In this document: in pieces, positions 35,955-45,716 of the stretch
How positions within the stretch are numbered: position 1 is the stretch's first letter
Layout: each line of letters begins with the position of its first letter
Source: Sporosarcina cascadiensis
GTDB taxonomy: Bacteria; Bacillota; Bacilli; Bacillales_A; Planococcaceae
Length of the DNA stretch: 64,000 nucleotides
Direction: 5' to 3'
Assembly (NCBI RefSeq): GCF_009650995.1
Contig: NZ_WHVV01000005.1
Span: forward strand, 62,001 to 126,000
Notes under the pieces: model-generated
Database searches by the model: none
What the model was told of the DNA's origin: nothing
The model's input: the letters and a program-made list of their open reading frames with translations, nothing else
Made by a program: the position numbers and the translations under genes

Positions 35955-37409
35955 ATGAATATACAACATCCTATTGGCTGGAATATGAAAATGAGTTTCC
36001 GTGAGCTACCGGAAGCGTTTTATTCGGAAGTGGAGCCGAACATTGTAAATTCACCGCAAATCATTTTGCTGAATGATGAACTTGCAGTTACGCTTGGACT
36101 GGACACAGAACAATTGAAGACAGCAGACGCAGCAGCTGTTTTTGCAGGCAATGAAAAAATCGAAGAAATCGAACCGATTGCACAGACGTATGCTGGCCAC
36201 CAATTTGGGAACTTTACGATGCTCGGAGACGGACGGGCCCTGCTGCTTGGGGAGCAGATTACACCTCAGGGAAATCATGTGGATATTCAATTGAAAGGTT
36301 CTGGTCGGACTCCGTATTCCCGCGGAGGAGACGGCCGTGCAGCGCTGGGCCCGATGCTTCGCGAGTATATGATCAGTGAAGCGATGCATGGATTAGGAAT
36401 TCCGACGACACGCAGTCTTGCCGTGACAGTGACGGGAGAGACGGTATTGCGTGAAACCGCATTGACAGGTGCTGTGTTGACTCGTGTAGCCGCTAGTCAC
36501 TTGCGAGTGGGAACATTTCAATATGCGGCTGCCAGGAAAGTAACGGAAGATCTTCAGTCGTTGGCTGATTATGCCATCAGACGTCATTATCCGGAAGCAG
36601 CGAATGAAGAGCAGCCCTATCTTGCTTTGCTTGGAAACGTCATAAAAAGACAGGCTTCATTAATCGCAAAGTGGCAGCTGTTCGGTTTCATTCACGGCGT
36701 CATGAACACAGACAATATGACAATCAGTGGTGAAACAATTGATTATGGGCCATGTGCCTTTATGGATGTGTACGATCCGGCAACTGTGTTCAGTTCAATT
36801 GATGTACAGGGGCGTTACTCGTACCGAAACCAGCCGGGCATTGCAGAGTGGAATTTGACGAGGTTCGCCGAAACATTATTACCTCTGCTGCACGATAATC
36901 AGGAAGAAGCTGTAAAGCTAGCTGAAAGTAAGCTTTCCGAATTTGCCAGATTGTACGTGACGGCCTGGATGAATGGCATGAGAGCGAAACTTGGTCTGTT
37001 CAATGAAGAAGAGCAAGATGAAACACTTGTGAAAGATTTATTGGAATTGATGAAGGAGCACCAGGCAGATTACACGAATACGTTCCGCTCATTGACGCTA
37101 GGCGAGTCGGAAGGTCTGTTCAGTACACTAGGATTTATTGAATGGAAAGAGCGCTGGACAGCGAGACTGCAGCGGCAACCGAATGACAAGGAAGCAGTGA
37201 AGCGAATGATGAAACAGCATAATCCTTCCGTGATTCCAAGAAATCATCGAGTGGAAGAAGCATTGCAGGCAGCGGAAGCGGGTGATATGGGGCTCTTTAT
37301 GAAGCTGCTGAGCGTGCTGGAAAATCCGTATGCCTATACAGCGGAACAGGAAGAATATAAAGAACCGCCTGCAGACGGAGGCTCCTTTCAGACGTATTGC
37401 GGAACATGA
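35955..37409 (+). CDS. SelO/YdiU family protein adenylyltransferase (AMPylase)
   Basis: A 484-residue pseudokinase-fold enzyme that transfers AMP to proteins in characterised homologues. Landmarks are [18 protein letters not shown] near 85, [20 protein letters not shown] near 112, and [20 protein letters not shown] near 238 with the metal-binding Asn and Asp. The start is ATG 35955 (MNIQHP), after AAAGGAGA; an earlier frame start at 35928 is less likely. Length is normal. It stands alone with a terminator. Confidence 0.92.
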   Translation: MNIQHPIGWNMKMSFRELPEAFYSEVEPNIVNSPQIILLNDELAVTLGLDTEQLKTADAAAVFAGNEKIEEIEPIAQTYAGHQFGNFTMLGDGRALLLGEQITPQGNHVDIQLKGSGRTPYSRGGDGRAALGPMLREYMISEAMHGLGIPTTRSLAVTVTGETVLRETALTGAVLTRVAASHLRVGTFQYAAARKVTEDLQSLADYAIRRHYPEAANEEQPYLALLGNVIKRQASLIAKWQLFGFIHGVMNTDNMTISGETIDYGPCAFMDVYDPATVFSSIDVQGRYSYRNQPGIAEWNLTRFAETLLPLLHDNQEEAVKLAESKLSEFARLYVTAWMNGMRAKLGLFNEEEQDETLVKDLLELMKEHQADYTNTFRSLTLGESEGLFSTLGFIEWKERWTARLQRQPNDKEAVKRMMKQHNPSVIPRNHRVEEALQAAEAGDMGLFMKLLSVLENPYAYTAEQEEYKEPPADGGSFQTYCGT

Positions 37410-37416
37410 AGAAGGC

Positions 37417-37450
37417 CTGCTTGACAAATGTTTGTCAAGCAGACCGTTTT
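37417..37450. terminator. Bidirectional terminator
   Basis: A perfect 12-bp stem (ctgcttgacaaa paired with tttgtcaagcag) with a 2-base loop, then ACCGTTTTT, lies between selO and the convergent regulator gene. Confidence 0.85.
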
Positions 37451-38749
37451 TCAATTATACTCATCCTTTAATTTATACAAATTACTTGGTCTTCCCTTGG
37501 AAACGGCTTTTTCCTCACCGACTTGCTTTATAATTCCTGCAGTAGTTAATGCCAGAAGAGCACGTTGCGTATTGCGGTCACTCATTTTTAACTCAAACGC
37601 AAGGTTTTTTGCCGTAAAGGCAGTCCATTTCTTGCGCCTGATGATTTCACGTATCCTATCAAATAATTGAATGTTAATATTTTCGGTCTTTAAAAGGTCT
37701 AGCAAATGCTCCTCATGATAGACTGAAGACTCGTCATATTGATCCTTTGGTAAATCAAGGATCTTCCCTTCGTGATCAATCAAAATAATCGTGTCCGGCT
37801 CTCTTTGCGTAAGTTGCAGTGCCTTCCTAGCATGCATTTCGGCTTTGAGGGCAGAGTCACCAAATCCTATACCACTTGTGATTTTCTTATCCCACGCACG
37901 TTCTAGTCTTCCAATCGTTTCCCGTAATATAGAAAATGTATCAATGATTTCTCCGCGTGAACTGAAAATCATATACTGTCCTTCTCGATAGCTAATAAAA
38001 GATCCATTCATTTCTCGACTTAATAGAAGCAACTCTTCATTCAACTTCAGCGTAGTGAATTGAATATCATACGATAGCTTGTTGGAATTTTCGTACAACA
38101 GATTATCAATATGAACCATACACACACCGATTTGTGAGCGTTTTAAAAATGAAATTTCTGCATGGTTATCGATGATTTCCAACACATGCCGCGTTGCTAG
38201 TTTTGTTGTACTGATCCAATCGGCAGGGATGCCCTTTTTGTGTAATGCATTCATGATATCGGGATAACATGTCAAGACGGCATCGACCTTTCCGGACTCC
38301 CATAAGCGGACATGATGTTCGTACAATGACCAATAATCGACAGCTGCGTCAAATGCCTCCACAAAGACTTCCTTGACCGGGAGATCCAGTTGGCTAAGAG
38401 ATGCGTCGACTACATTCGAGGTATTAATAATATCAATACTTAATCGCTCAATCGGTTTTCTTACTTGATTCGTTATATTAAGCAATGCTTTGTAGAGCCC
38501 GGTTTCCAACAGAACGATTGAAAAGAATTTAGCAGAATCCAAACCCGTCCGTTTAGCCAGTTCATAAGGAATGGGACCGGAGAATAAAAAATAATCAAAT
38601 GAGTCATATTGTGCCTTAACGATATTGGTGGTTTCGATTGCTGTTTCATAAGTGAAAGAGGTAAATACCAGCCGTGTAGGGAAATTTTCAATTACACTCT
38701 GGATCCGTTCGACAGAAACTAGCGGACCGATAATTGCCACTTTAAACAT
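37451..38749 (-). CDS. Unusual transcriptional regulator: receptor-like, cyclase-like and winged-helix parts
   Basis: A 432-residue cytoplasmic protein. The N-terminal ~190 residues (MFKVAIIGPLVSVERIQSVI ... VDAVLTCYPDIM) look like a two-lobed ligand-binding fold. Residues about 205-325 resemble a degenerate GGDEF/nucleotide-cyclase fold (VCMVHIDNLLYEN, SGIGFGDSALKAEMHARKAL). Residues about 360-432 contain a winged helix-turn-helix (FTAKNLAFELKMSDRNTQRA, then LLALTTAGII). It lies downstream of the AbgT transporter and amidohydrolase genes on the same strand and probably regulates them. No exact family name is claimed. The start follows GGAGG. Confidence 0.65.
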   Translation of the reverse strand: MFKVAIIGPLVSVERIQSVIENFPTRLVFTSFTYETAIETTNIVKAQYDSFDYFLFSGPIPYELAKRTGLDSAKFFSIVLLETGLYKALLNITNQVRKPIERLSIDIINTSNVVDASLSQLDLPVKEVFVEAFDAAVDYWSLYEHHVRLWESGKVDAVLTCYPDIMNALHKKGIPADWISTTKLATRHVLEIIDNHAEISFLKRSQIGVCMVHIDNLLYENSNKLSYDIQFTTLKLNEELLLLSREMNGSFISYREGQYMIFSSRGEIIDTFSILRETIGRLERAWDKKITSGIGFGDSALKAEMHARKALQLTQREPDTIILIDHEGKILDLPKDQYDESSVYHEEHLLDLLKTENINIQLFDRIREIIRRKKWTAFTAKNLAFELKMSDRNTQRALLALTTAGIIKQVGEEKAVSKGRPSNLYKLKDEYN

Positions 38750-38856
38750 TCTATACCTCCCATAAAACCTCTGTATTTATGTCAGTATACCAAAGAAACA
38801 ACTTGTAACAATAAATTACTTCAGGCAGAGGAGCCTCCCATTCTTTGAGATGAAAA

Positions 38857-38892
38857 AGTGTCTCTCGGCCGTAAACACCGCTAAGAGACACT
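38857..38892 (-). terminator. Terminator after abgT-type gene
   Basis: A 9-bp stem (agtgtctct paired with agagacact) is followed on the minus strand by TTTTTCATC, between the transporter and the regulator gene. Confidence 0.8.
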
Positions 38893-38899
38893 CTGAACA

Positions 38900-40438
38900 T
38901 TACTTATTTAAAAAAATAGGTGCATCCGGTCCCACTGGGATACCCAGTAAATACCAAGCAATTAACAGGAGAATCCAGAAGATTCCATAGAACACGGAGT
39001 AAGGGAACAGTCCTGCAATTAACGTACCGAGCCCAGCTTTCTTATCAAACTTCTGAGCGAAAGCTAATATGAGTACCAAATATGGAAACATTGGTGTTAT
39101 AGGATTCGTAATGGAGTCACCGATTCGGTACATCATTTGTGTAAATGCCGGGTGATAATCCAAGTACATAAACATTGGTACAAAGATTGGAGCTAAGATA
39201 GCCCATTTTGCAGAAGCGCTTCCAATTAATAAATTGACCAAGGCCACAAACAAGATAAAAGAAACGAATAGTGGAATGCCTTTAAATCCAATAGAATCTA
39301 AAAAGTTTGCCCCTTTAATTGAAATAATAGCTCCTAGGTTACTGGCGTTAAAATACGCTAGCATTTGAGCAGAGACGAAAACAAGAACGATGTAAGGCCC
39401 CATCGAGCTCATTGCACGCCCAATTTGCTGTGCAAAATCCTTAGAGCTCTTAATCGTTTGTGCCCCGATACCGTAGAAAATGCCTGGTACTAAGAACAAA
39501 ATCATTACTAACGGAACAACCGCTGCCATAAGTGGAGAGTCCTGAATGATAGAACCCGTCTCTGCATTCCGCAACCAACCGTTGACCGGAATGACGCCGA
39601 TCAACAGGATTGCCACTACAATCCCGACAGAAATATTTGCCCAGCGTAAACCTTTATGTTCAAGTGGAGTAATTGCTTCATTCTCCAACATATCTCCCTC
39701 GAATGTGCCATAACGAGGAATTGTAAATTTATAAGTGACCCATGTCCCAACAGCCAGTAGGAAGAAAGTTGATACGGCAATAAAGTAATAGTTCATGGCC
39801 GGATTCGCAACGAAAGAAGGATCTACAGTTTGTGCGCCGATTTCCGTAAATCCAGCAGCTAATGTGTCGGTCATACCGATAAGTAAATTTGCGGAAAAAG
39901 CACCAAGCGTTGATGCATAAGCGGCAATTAATCCCACAAAAGGGTGGTAGCCAAAAGACATCAGAATCGTTGCAGCAAGTGGCGGCAATACAACTTGTGT
40001 TGCATCTCCCGCGACGTTACCAATAATAGCAATTAAGATGATCATCGGGATGATAATCTTTTTCGGTGTAGAAAGTACCGCTCTTCTCATTAATGTCTTG
40101 AAGTAACCACTTTCATCTGCCAGACCGACACCAAGCATGATGACCAAAACTGCACCAAGTGGCGGGAAATCACTAAAGTTTTTGACCATTCCTGTCAGTT
40201 GCTCTAAGATTCCATCTCTTGAGAGGAGATTCTTTGCTAGGATCTCCTTCCCATCTACAGGACTAATTGCCGAAACGTTAAAGAAAGAGGAAACGGCTGA
40301 AATGACAAGGATAGCTAAAGCTATTATGGCAAATAAAACGATAGGATCTGGCAACCGGTTACCCACGACTTCAATGCGGTTTAGCATGCGGTCAAAAATT
40401 GAATTTTTGTTTTTTACAGCACTTGATTTTTTTGACAT
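38900..40438 (-). CDS. AbgT family transporter (p-aminobenzoyl-glutamate type)
   Basis: A 512-residue membrane protein with at least ten hydrophobic segments. Landmarks are the N-terminal RIEVVGNRLPDPIVLFAI, AGDATQVVLPPLAATILMSFGY near 153, NLLIGSASAKWAILAPIFVP near 415 and SITNPITPMFPYLVLILAFAQ near 455. AbgT proteins import p-aminobenzoyl-glutamate or act as antimetabolite exporters. The amidohydrolase gene 11 bases upstream supports uptake followed by cleavage of an N-acyl glutamate or dipeptide. Confidence 0.9.
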   Translation of the reverse strand: MSKKSSAVKNKNSIFDRMLNRIEVVGNRLPDPIVLFAIIALAILVISAVSSFFNVSAISPVDGKEILAKNLLSRDGILEQLTGMVKNFSDFPPLGAVLVIMLGVGLADESGYFKTLMRRAVLSTPKKIIIPMIILIAIIGNVAGDATQVVLPPLAATILMSFGYHPFVGLIAAYASTLGAFSANLLIGMTDTLAAGFTEIGAQTVDPSFVANPAMNYYFIAVSTFFLLAVGTWVTYKFTIPRYGTFEGDMLENEAITPLEHKGLRWANISVGIVVAILLIGVIPVNGWLRNAETGSIIQDSPLMAAVVPLVMILFLVPGIFYGIGAQTIKSSKDFAQQIGRAMSSMGPYIVLVFVSAQMLAYFNASNLGAIISIKGANFLDSIGFKGIPLFVSFILFVALVNLLIGSASAKWAILAPIFVPMFMYLDYHPAFTQMMYRIGDSITNPITPMFPYLVLILAFAQKFDKKAGLGTLIAGLFPYSVFYGIFWILLLIAWYLLGIPVGPDAPIFLNK

Positions 40439-40449
40439 GTCATCACCTC

Positions 40450-41634
40450 TTAGGATTGGCTAGTTAAAAATAGGGCAGTTGAAACGAAATAAGAGATGCC
40501 TATTTTAAGTGCCTCTTCATTAATTTCAAAGCGTGGGTGATGATGAGGATAAAAGACATCATCTTTCTTTTTCATAGCGCCAACACCGATATAACAACCC
40601 GGCACGACATTACTAAATGCGGAAAAGTCTTCTCCGCCCATCATTGGGGGGATTTCCTCTACCTTTGCATCCGTAAAGAATTCGGTTAAATGTTGCATCA
40701 CTTTGGTCGATAAGTCGATATCATTGAAGACCGGATCATAACCATATTGATAAGATAACTCAGCTGTAGCGCCATGAGCTTCTGCGATATTTGTGCTGAT
40801 TTTCTCTAGATTATCTTTAATTTTCTCTCTGACGTCATTGGATAGAGTACGAACGGAACCACCAATTAACGCTTGGTCGGGAATCACGTTATAAGCATCC
40901 CCACTGTGGAAACGAGTACAAGATACCACACCGCTTTCCAGGGGACTCAAAACTCGCGAAACGATTTGCTGAAGGTTTGAAACGATTTGAGAACCGATGG
41001 CTAGTGCATCTATTGCACTTTCCGGCTGCGAAGCATGTCCTGACTTCCCTTTAACTGTAATATCAAAAATGTCCGATGCAGCTGACATTGGACCTTTTGT
41101 CACTTGAATTTCTCCGACAGGTAAAGTGGACCATAAATGCATACCTAAGATATAATCCACGCCTTCAAGCACTCCCGCTGCGACCATTTCCTGAGCACCG
41201 CCAGGGGGTAACTCCTCTGCGTGTTGAAATATAAAAACAAACTCCCCGGTAAGCGTTTTCTTTATTTCGGAAAGAATTTTTGCTGTCCCAAGCAACATAG
41301 ATGTATGCCCATCGTGACCGCAAGCGTGCATCTTCCCGTCCACTTTTGATTCAAAAGAGATACCCGTCTCCTCACGAATTGGCAACGCATCAATATCTGC
41401 CCGCATAGCAATCGTCTTGCCATCGCCCGCTAATCCTTTTAATCTTCCCATTACACTAGTTTTAGTGGGTCTTGATACTTCTATTCCATCGAATGTAATC
41501 AGCTGTTCTTCGATAAATTTAGATGTCTCATACTCTTCAAATGATAGTTCAGGATGCTGATGTAAATGACGTCTCCAATTTACTACTTGCGGAAATGTTT
41601 CCTCTACCATTTTTATAATTGCTTTCTCTTGCAT
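40450..41634 (-). CDS. M20 family amidohydrolase partnered with AbgT
   Basis: A 394-residue metallohydrolase. Metal ligands are in MHACGHDGHTSMLL near 102, the Glu pair in QHAEELPPGGAQEM near 137, and HHHPRFEINEEA near 367. It resembles AbgA/AbgB-type and N-acyl amino acid hydrolases. It is the first gene of the minus-strand unit with the AbgT transporter. It is similar in layout to the amidohydrolase at 28020, so the window carries two M20 paralogues each next to a transporter. Confidence 0.88.
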   Translation of the reverse strand: MQEKAIIKMVEETFPQVVNWRRHLHQHPELSFEEYETSKFIEEQLITFDGIEVSRPTKTSVMGRLKGLAGDGKTIAMRADIDALPIREETGISFESKVDGKMHACGHDGHTSMLLGTAKILSEIKKTLTGEFVFIFQHAEELPPGGAQEMVAAGVLEGVDYILGMHLWSTLPVGEIQVTKGPMSAASDIFDITVKGKSGHASQPESAIDALAIGSQIVSNLQQIVSRVLSPLESGVVSCTRFHSGDAYNVIPDQALIGGSVRTLSNDVREKIKDNLEKISTNIAEAHGATAELSYQYGYDPVFNDIDLSTKVMQHLTEFFTDAKVEEIPPMMGGEDFSAFSNVVPGCYIGVGAMKKKDDVFYPHHHPRFEINEEALKIGISYFVSTALFLTSQS

Positions 41635-41666
41635 TTAATTACCCCTTTAAATTAACGCAAATTTAA

Positions 41667-41677
41667 CGACTTAGTCG
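41667..41677. promoter_or_regulatory. Candidate operator of the amidohydrolase-AbgT unit
   Basis: The inverted repeat cgact-t-agtcg lies 10-20 bases downstream of the predicted -10 box. It is a candidate site for the regulator encoded at the end of the cluster. Confidence 0.35.
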
Positions 41678-41687
41678 CTATTTGGCT

Positions 41688-41717
41688 ATTATAGTATCTG
41701 TACAGTAATAATATCAA
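41688..41717 (-). promoter_or_regulatory. SigA promoter of the amidohydrolase-AbgT unit
   Basis: On the minus strand TTGATA (41717-41712), an 18-base spacer and TATAAT (41693-41688) lie about 55 bases before the start codon. Confidence 0.65.
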
Positions 41718-41780
41718 TAGCTAAATTTTCGCATTTATCAAAGGAGGAGCAATATTCTCCTTGTTAGAGGGAAAATAAAA

Positions 41781-41812
41781 GGCAGAAAGATTGCTGTAGC
41801 AACCTTCTGCCC
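41781..41812. terminator. Terminator of the ABC operon
   Basis: A stem of about 13 bp (ggcagaaagattgc side paired with gcaaccttctgcc) with a 4-base loop lies downstream of the permease gene ending at 41853. Confidence 0.7.
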
Positions 41813-41852
41813 ACTTCGAATAATTTAAATTAGCCATTAATATTTTCATTGC

Positions 41853-42791
41853 TCATGCCGTAATATCCCGTTTAGTAAATACGGTATAGCTGATCAACAA
41901 GAAAATAACCAGGTAAACTGTCAAAACAGCGAGTGAGAACGGCATAGTGATTCCATCCACAAATACTGAACCGCTTTCATACATCGTCAAGTCCATATGT
42001 GTGAACAACAGATATTTTACAATTTCATACTGTGAAAGCAGCAGAACAACCATATTACCTGTAAAGAAAATAAACAGAGATAGACCGATGGCCATCCCGT
42101 TTGAACGGAAGACACTGCCGATCATGAAAGCAAATGTGGCCGTAATGATGACGTTGACGAAAGCCAGAACAAGCATATACAAGCCATGCCCCCAGACAGA
42201 TACCGGGACAACCGCGTTGCCGTCCAACTTCAATTCCTGACCCGCTCCTGCAGGGAACAGAATATACGCACAGATCACGGTGACTGCAAATCCGATAAAC
42301 ATTAGCAGGACACCGAATAATAGAACCGTCACGTATTTAGACGTCATGATCTTCCATCGTTTGACAGGCCGCGTCAGCAACATCTTAATCGTTCCCTGGG
42401 AAAACTCGGAGGCGACAATTCCCGCTGCAACAATGACGGTAAGCAGTACGACAAGACTGCCGATGCCTACCGGGTTAATGATCAGCGATTCCCGGCCGTC
42501 TTCAGCAAGCGGCGGGATATCATTCGCCAGCCGGTATTCCAAAATCTTAACAGTTTCTTCATTCTGCTCTCGTTCCATCTCCGGCAGATCGAGTTCAATC
42601 GCTTCCTTTGTATATTGTAGTTGCTCCTGTGTGTTGGCTTTCCAGTCAGTATGCTCGGTCGTATTCTGATTGTTTATCCACTTCGTCAGCGCCATCAGAC
42701 CGATGACGCAGGCAATCAGCAGAACCGTCATGATCCATGTCCCTTTTTTAGCCCACAGTTTCATCCATTCATTTCGTATGAGATTCAGCAA
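41853..42791 (-). CDS. ABC-2 exporter permease (bacitracin/lantibiotic-type)
   Basis: A 312-residue membrane protein with one N-terminal helix (18-36), a ~75-residue extracellular loop rich in Glu, and five further helices. EFSQGTIKMLLTRPVKRWKI near 128 is typical of BcrB/NatB-like permeases. The start is TTG 42791, overlapping the end of the ATPase gene by 23 bases with GGGAGG upstream. Confidence 0.85.
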   Translation of the reverse strand: MLNLIRNEWMKLWAKKGTWIMTVLLIACVIGLMALTKWINNQNTTEHTDWKANTQEQLQYTKEAIELDLPEMEREQNEETVKILEYRLANDIPPLAEDGRESLIINPVGIGSLVVLLTVIVAAGIVASEFSQGTIKMLLTRPVKRWKIMTSKYVTVLLFGVLLMFIGFAVTVICAYILFPAGAGQELKLDGNAVVPVSVWGHGLYMLVLAFVNVIITATFAFMIGSVFRSNGMAIGLSLFIFFTGNMVVLLLSQYEIVKYLLFTHMDLTMYESGSVFVDGITMPFSLAVLTVYLVIFLLISYTVFTKRDITA

Positions 42792-43686
42792 TCTGTCCGC
42801 CTCCCGTCATTTCCAGGAATTGATCCTCTAGTGTTTTGCGGTGCGGCTGTACAGCGAACACTTCGATTTCATTGGCAGTCAGCAGCTGGATGATAGATGG
42901 TACCTGATTTTTCTCAGCCGGCACCACCAATCCCAGAGGAAGTGATTCCACTGTAAAACCTTTTGAAATCAGCAGCTCCTTTGCTTTTTCGGCAGGGGAC
43001 AGTTCCAGATAATAATGAGACTGTGCAGTTACCGACATGTCACGGATATCGACGAGGCGGCCGTTTTGGATCACCGCAATCCGGTCGCACATTAATTCGA
43101 TCTCTGAAAGCATATGGCTGGAAACGAAGACAGATACACCTTCCGTTTCAGCAATGACCCGTAAGTGTTCACGGAATTCCCTAATGCCTGCAGGGTCCAG
43201 TCCGTTTGTCGGTTCGTCCAGGATCAAGAACTTTGGCCGGTGAAGCAAAGCCTGTGCCAGACCAAGACGCTGCCGCATGCCGAGGGAATAAGTGGACACT
43301 TTTTCGTGAATCCGCTGTTCCAGTCCGACTTGCCGGACGACTTCATCAATTCGCTCTTTGCTGATATTTTTCTGCATGCGTGCGAAGTGCAAAAGGTTTT
43401 TATAGCCGGACATGAATTTATACATCTCGGGATTCTCTACGATGACGCCGATTTTGGAAAGGCCGCCTTCAAAGTCTTCGGAAAGCGATTTTCCGTCAAT
43501 GACAATGTCGCCACCGGTACGTTTCATCAGGCCGACCATCATGCGGATAGTCGTCGTTTTACCAGCTCCGTTCGGTCCGAGAAATCCGGTGATCTGCCCG
43601 GGATATAAGGATAAGTTCAAGTCATCGATGATTTTCTTGTTGCCGATGACTTTCGTCAGATGTTTCAATTCCACTACAGGTTCCAT
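42769..43686 (-). CDS. ABC exporter ATP-binding protein (BcrA-like)
   Basis: A 305-residue ATPase with Walker A GPNGAGKTT near 35, signature SLGMRQRLGLAQAL near 134, Walker B FLILDEPTNGLDPAG near 153 and H-loop SSHMLSE. The C-terminal ~85 residues follow the BcrA pattern. It works with the permease gene overlapping its 3' end. Such pairs confer resistance to cell-wall peptides or export small molecules; the substrate is not known. It has its own GAGGAGG ribosome binding site. Confidence 0.88.
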   Translation of the reverse strand: MEPVVELKHLTKVIGNKKIIDDLNLSLYPGQITGFLGPNGAGKTTTIRMMVGLMKRTGGDIVIDGKSLSEDFEGGLSKIGVIVENPEMYKFMSGYKNLLHFARMQKNISKERIDEVVRQVGLEQRIHEKVSTYSLGMRQRLGLAQALLHRPKFLILDEPTNGLDPAGIREFREHLRVIAETEGVSVFVSSHMLSEIELMCDRIAVIQNGRLVDIRDMSVTAQSHYYLELSPAEKAKELLISKGFTVESLPLGLVVPAEKNQVPSIIQLLTANEIEVFAVQPHRKTLEDQFLEMTGGGQIAESHTK

Positions 43687-43771
43687 AACTGTGCATCCTC
43701 CTCTATCATTCGTTTTAGTATAGTGCCTGTAATAACTAACGTTTGATGCGGATAAAAGTTTTCACGCCAGA

Positions 43772-44443
43772 TTATTTATGGGTAAAATCCAGCTTCCTGA
43801 CGATCCGGATAGAAAGCAGGATAGAGAGCCAGGTCAGAAATGCGCTGACCAGCAGGAATAGGAAGGCGATAGACCATTGCTTTTCCGTGAAAAGCTGTAA
43901 TAAAAACTGAAAAAATTCTTGCTCTGTCTTCATACGCGGATTTTCCATAATGTTTTTCACCATGGTCAGTGATATCATAGCCGCAAAAGGCGCTAGGACA
44001 GTTAGCGTTGATGCCAGAATATAGCCTGCTTTAAGTAGCAGTGGATAAAATATCGCCAGCAGTATGAAAAAACTTCCCAAGGCGATGAGCAACTCGGGGA
44101 CCGTCATCATCCGTGCAGGAAATGGTGCGAACGTATCGAACAGAAAGATGTAAAATAAAACCGCGGCAGCCGCCAAGGCGAACCACATGAAACCAGCAGC
44201 GTATTTAGCTAAAATAAATTGCTTCCTTGTAATTGGCAGACTGTTAATCAGCACAGACTCCTTCTCGAACGTAGTATTGGTAGAAGAAATAGCGATGAAG
44301 TAGGCCACAATTGTCAGCAACAGGACATGCCGGGCAGGTTGGCCATCTGTAAAAAAGTTCGTGAATATGATAAACCAGAGAATCGTCAGAAAGTACGTAC
44401 TCAACTTTTGCGTATACAAATCTTTACGAATTAAAGCGATCAT
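43772..44443 (-). CDS. ABC exporter permease in the YtrA-type operon
   Basis: A 223-residue membrane protein with about six hydrophobic segments and the characteristic phrase TFEKESVLINSLPITRKQF near 65, typical of ABC-2 permeases. The start ATG 44443 overlaps the ATPase stop (TAATG) and follows a G-rich ribosome binding site; a longer frame from 44551 lies inside the ATPase gene and is rejected. Confidence 0.85.
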   Translation of the reverse strand: MIALIRKDLYTQKLSTYFLTILWFIIFTNFFTDGQPARHVLLLTIVAYFIAISSTNTTFEKESVLINSLPITRKQFILAKYAAGFMWFALAAAAVLFYIFLFDTFAPFPARMMTVPELLIALGSFFILLAIFYPLLLKAGYILASTLTVLAPFAAMISLTMVKNIMENPRMKTEQEFFQFLLQLFTEKQWSIAFLFLLVSAFLTWLSILLSIRIVRKLDFTHK

Positions 44444-45309
44444 TAGGATCCCCCCCTTACTGTGTAGTACAGGATATCTTCCAGCGTCGGTTTTTCGGTC
44501 CATACTTCCTGCAAACGCGCAACCGGGATTTGCATCGTATCCGCCAGGCACTCAAAGCCCACGTCCGTGGCGCGCAGTCCGATCACAGGCAATCCGTTCA
44601 GCAAGCTGCGCTGATCGGCACTGCCTTTCACCAAGACATAGCGCTCAGTGAATTCATCCTTCTCGCCCTGAAAAATAATTTCCCCGTCATAGATGAAAAT
44701 TATGAAATCGGCAATCCTCTCCAGATCGGTCGTAATATGCGTCGAAAAGAAAATCGCTTTTTCTTCGTCCTGTATGAGTTCCTGCATCAGATCGAGCAGT
44801 TCCCGCCGGACAACCGGATCCAGTCCCGCAGTCGGTTCATCCATAATGATGAACTGCGGATGATGCGCCAACGCCATGGCCAGTGAAAATTTCATCCGCA
44901 TTCCTTTGGACAGATGTTTTACACGTCTATCAGCAGGCAACTGAAATTTACGCAAATAATGACAGAACAGTCCATCATCCCACTGTGAATAAAAAGGTGC
45001 CAGCACCCGCTTGTTTTGCTCAATGGAAAGATCTTCATAATAATAATTTTCGTCATAGACAAAGCCAATCCGTTCTTTAATATCGGCCGTATGATCGTCA
45101 TGAGACTCACCAAATAACCGGACTTCACCAGAATCACTGCGGATCAAATCCATCAGACAGCGAATCGTCGTACTTTTTCCGGCACCATTCGGACCGATGA
45201 ACCCGGTAATGAATCCTTTCTTGATCTCAAAGTTCAAATTCCGCAGCGCAAATCCATCGAACTGCTTCGTCAAATTCCGTACTTCCACTATATTTTCCAC
45301 TTTCTTCAC
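44443..45309 (-). CDS. ABC exporter ATP-binding protein (YtrB-like)
   Basis: A 288-residue ATPase with Walker A GPNGAGKST near 37, signature LSKGMRMKFSLAMAL near 132, Walker B FIIMDEPTAGLDP near 151 and H-loop STHITTDLE. It resembles YtrB of the Bacillus subtilis ytr operon, which responds to cell-wall antibiotics. The start overlaps the end of the GntR gene by four bases. Confidence 0.85.
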   Translation of the reverse strand: MKKVENIVEVRNLTKQFDGFALRNLNFEIKKGFITGFIGPNGAGKSTTIRCLMDLIRSDSGEVRLFGESHDDHTADIKERIGFVYDENYYYEDLSIEQNKRVLAPFYSQWDDGLFCHYLRKFQLPADRRVKHLSKGMRMKFSLAMALAHHPQFIIMDEPTAGLDPVVRRELLDLMQELIQDEEKAIFFSTHITTDLERIADFIIFIYDGEIIFQGEKDEFTERYVLVKGSADQRSLLNGLPVIGLRATDVGFECLADTMQIPVARLQEVWTEKPTLEDILYYTVRGGS

Positions 45310-45677
45310 TCCTCGTGCAGCAATGTCAGCATGTGAATCAATTCCTCGAGACTCACATCAAACGCCCGGCTGTCTTCTATGACGCTGGCTAGCTGTTCTT
45401 CAATTTTTTTCAACTGTTCTTCTTTCAAAAGTTCATGGTTCTGCGCAGCGACAAAGGAGCCTTTTCCGGGAAACGTCTCAATCAGGCCATCTCGTTCCAA
45501 TTCTTCATAAGCTTTTTTTGTCGTAATGACACTGATTTGCAGATCTTTTGCAAGTTTTCGAATGGAAGGCAACGCTTCCTTCTCTTTCAGCTCTCCCAGC
45601 AAGATCTGCTCCTTCAACTGGTTCTTAATCTGCAGATAAATCGGCTGATTCACCGAATTGGAGATGACGATATTCAA
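45306..45677 (-). CDS. GntR family repressor, YtrA subfamily
   Basis: A 123-residue protein with an N-terminal winged helix (PIYLQIKNQLKEQILLGEL, ALPSIRKLAKDLQISVITTK, ELERDGLIETFPGKGSFVA) and a short C-terminal helical dimerisation part instead of a large effector domain. This is the YtrA subfamily, usually autoregulating an ABC exporter operon. It is the first gene of the operon, with a palindrome at its promoter. Confidence 0.9.
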   Translation of the reverse strand: MNIVISNSVNQPIYLQIKNQLKEQILLGELKEKEALPSIRKLAKDLQISVITTKKAYEELERDGLIETFPGKGSFVAAQNHELLKEEQLKKIEEQLASVIEDSRAFDVSLEELIHMLTLLHEE

Positions 45678-45700
45678 TACATCACCCTTTTCTTTAGTAA

Positions 45701-45716
45701 ACTGTATATGTACAGT
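45701..45716. promoter_or_regulatory. Palindromic operator for the YtrA-type repressor
   Basis: ACTGTA-TATG-TACAGT is an inverted repeat that overlaps the -10 box of the operon promoter. This is the expected place for the YtrA-type repressor encoded by the first gene. Confidence 0.7.

Noticed and set aside
44444..44551. N-terminal extension of the ABC permease gene at 43772
   Set aside because: It would lie wholly inside the upstream ATPase gene; ATG 44443 has a G-rich ribosome binding site and typical TAATG coupling.
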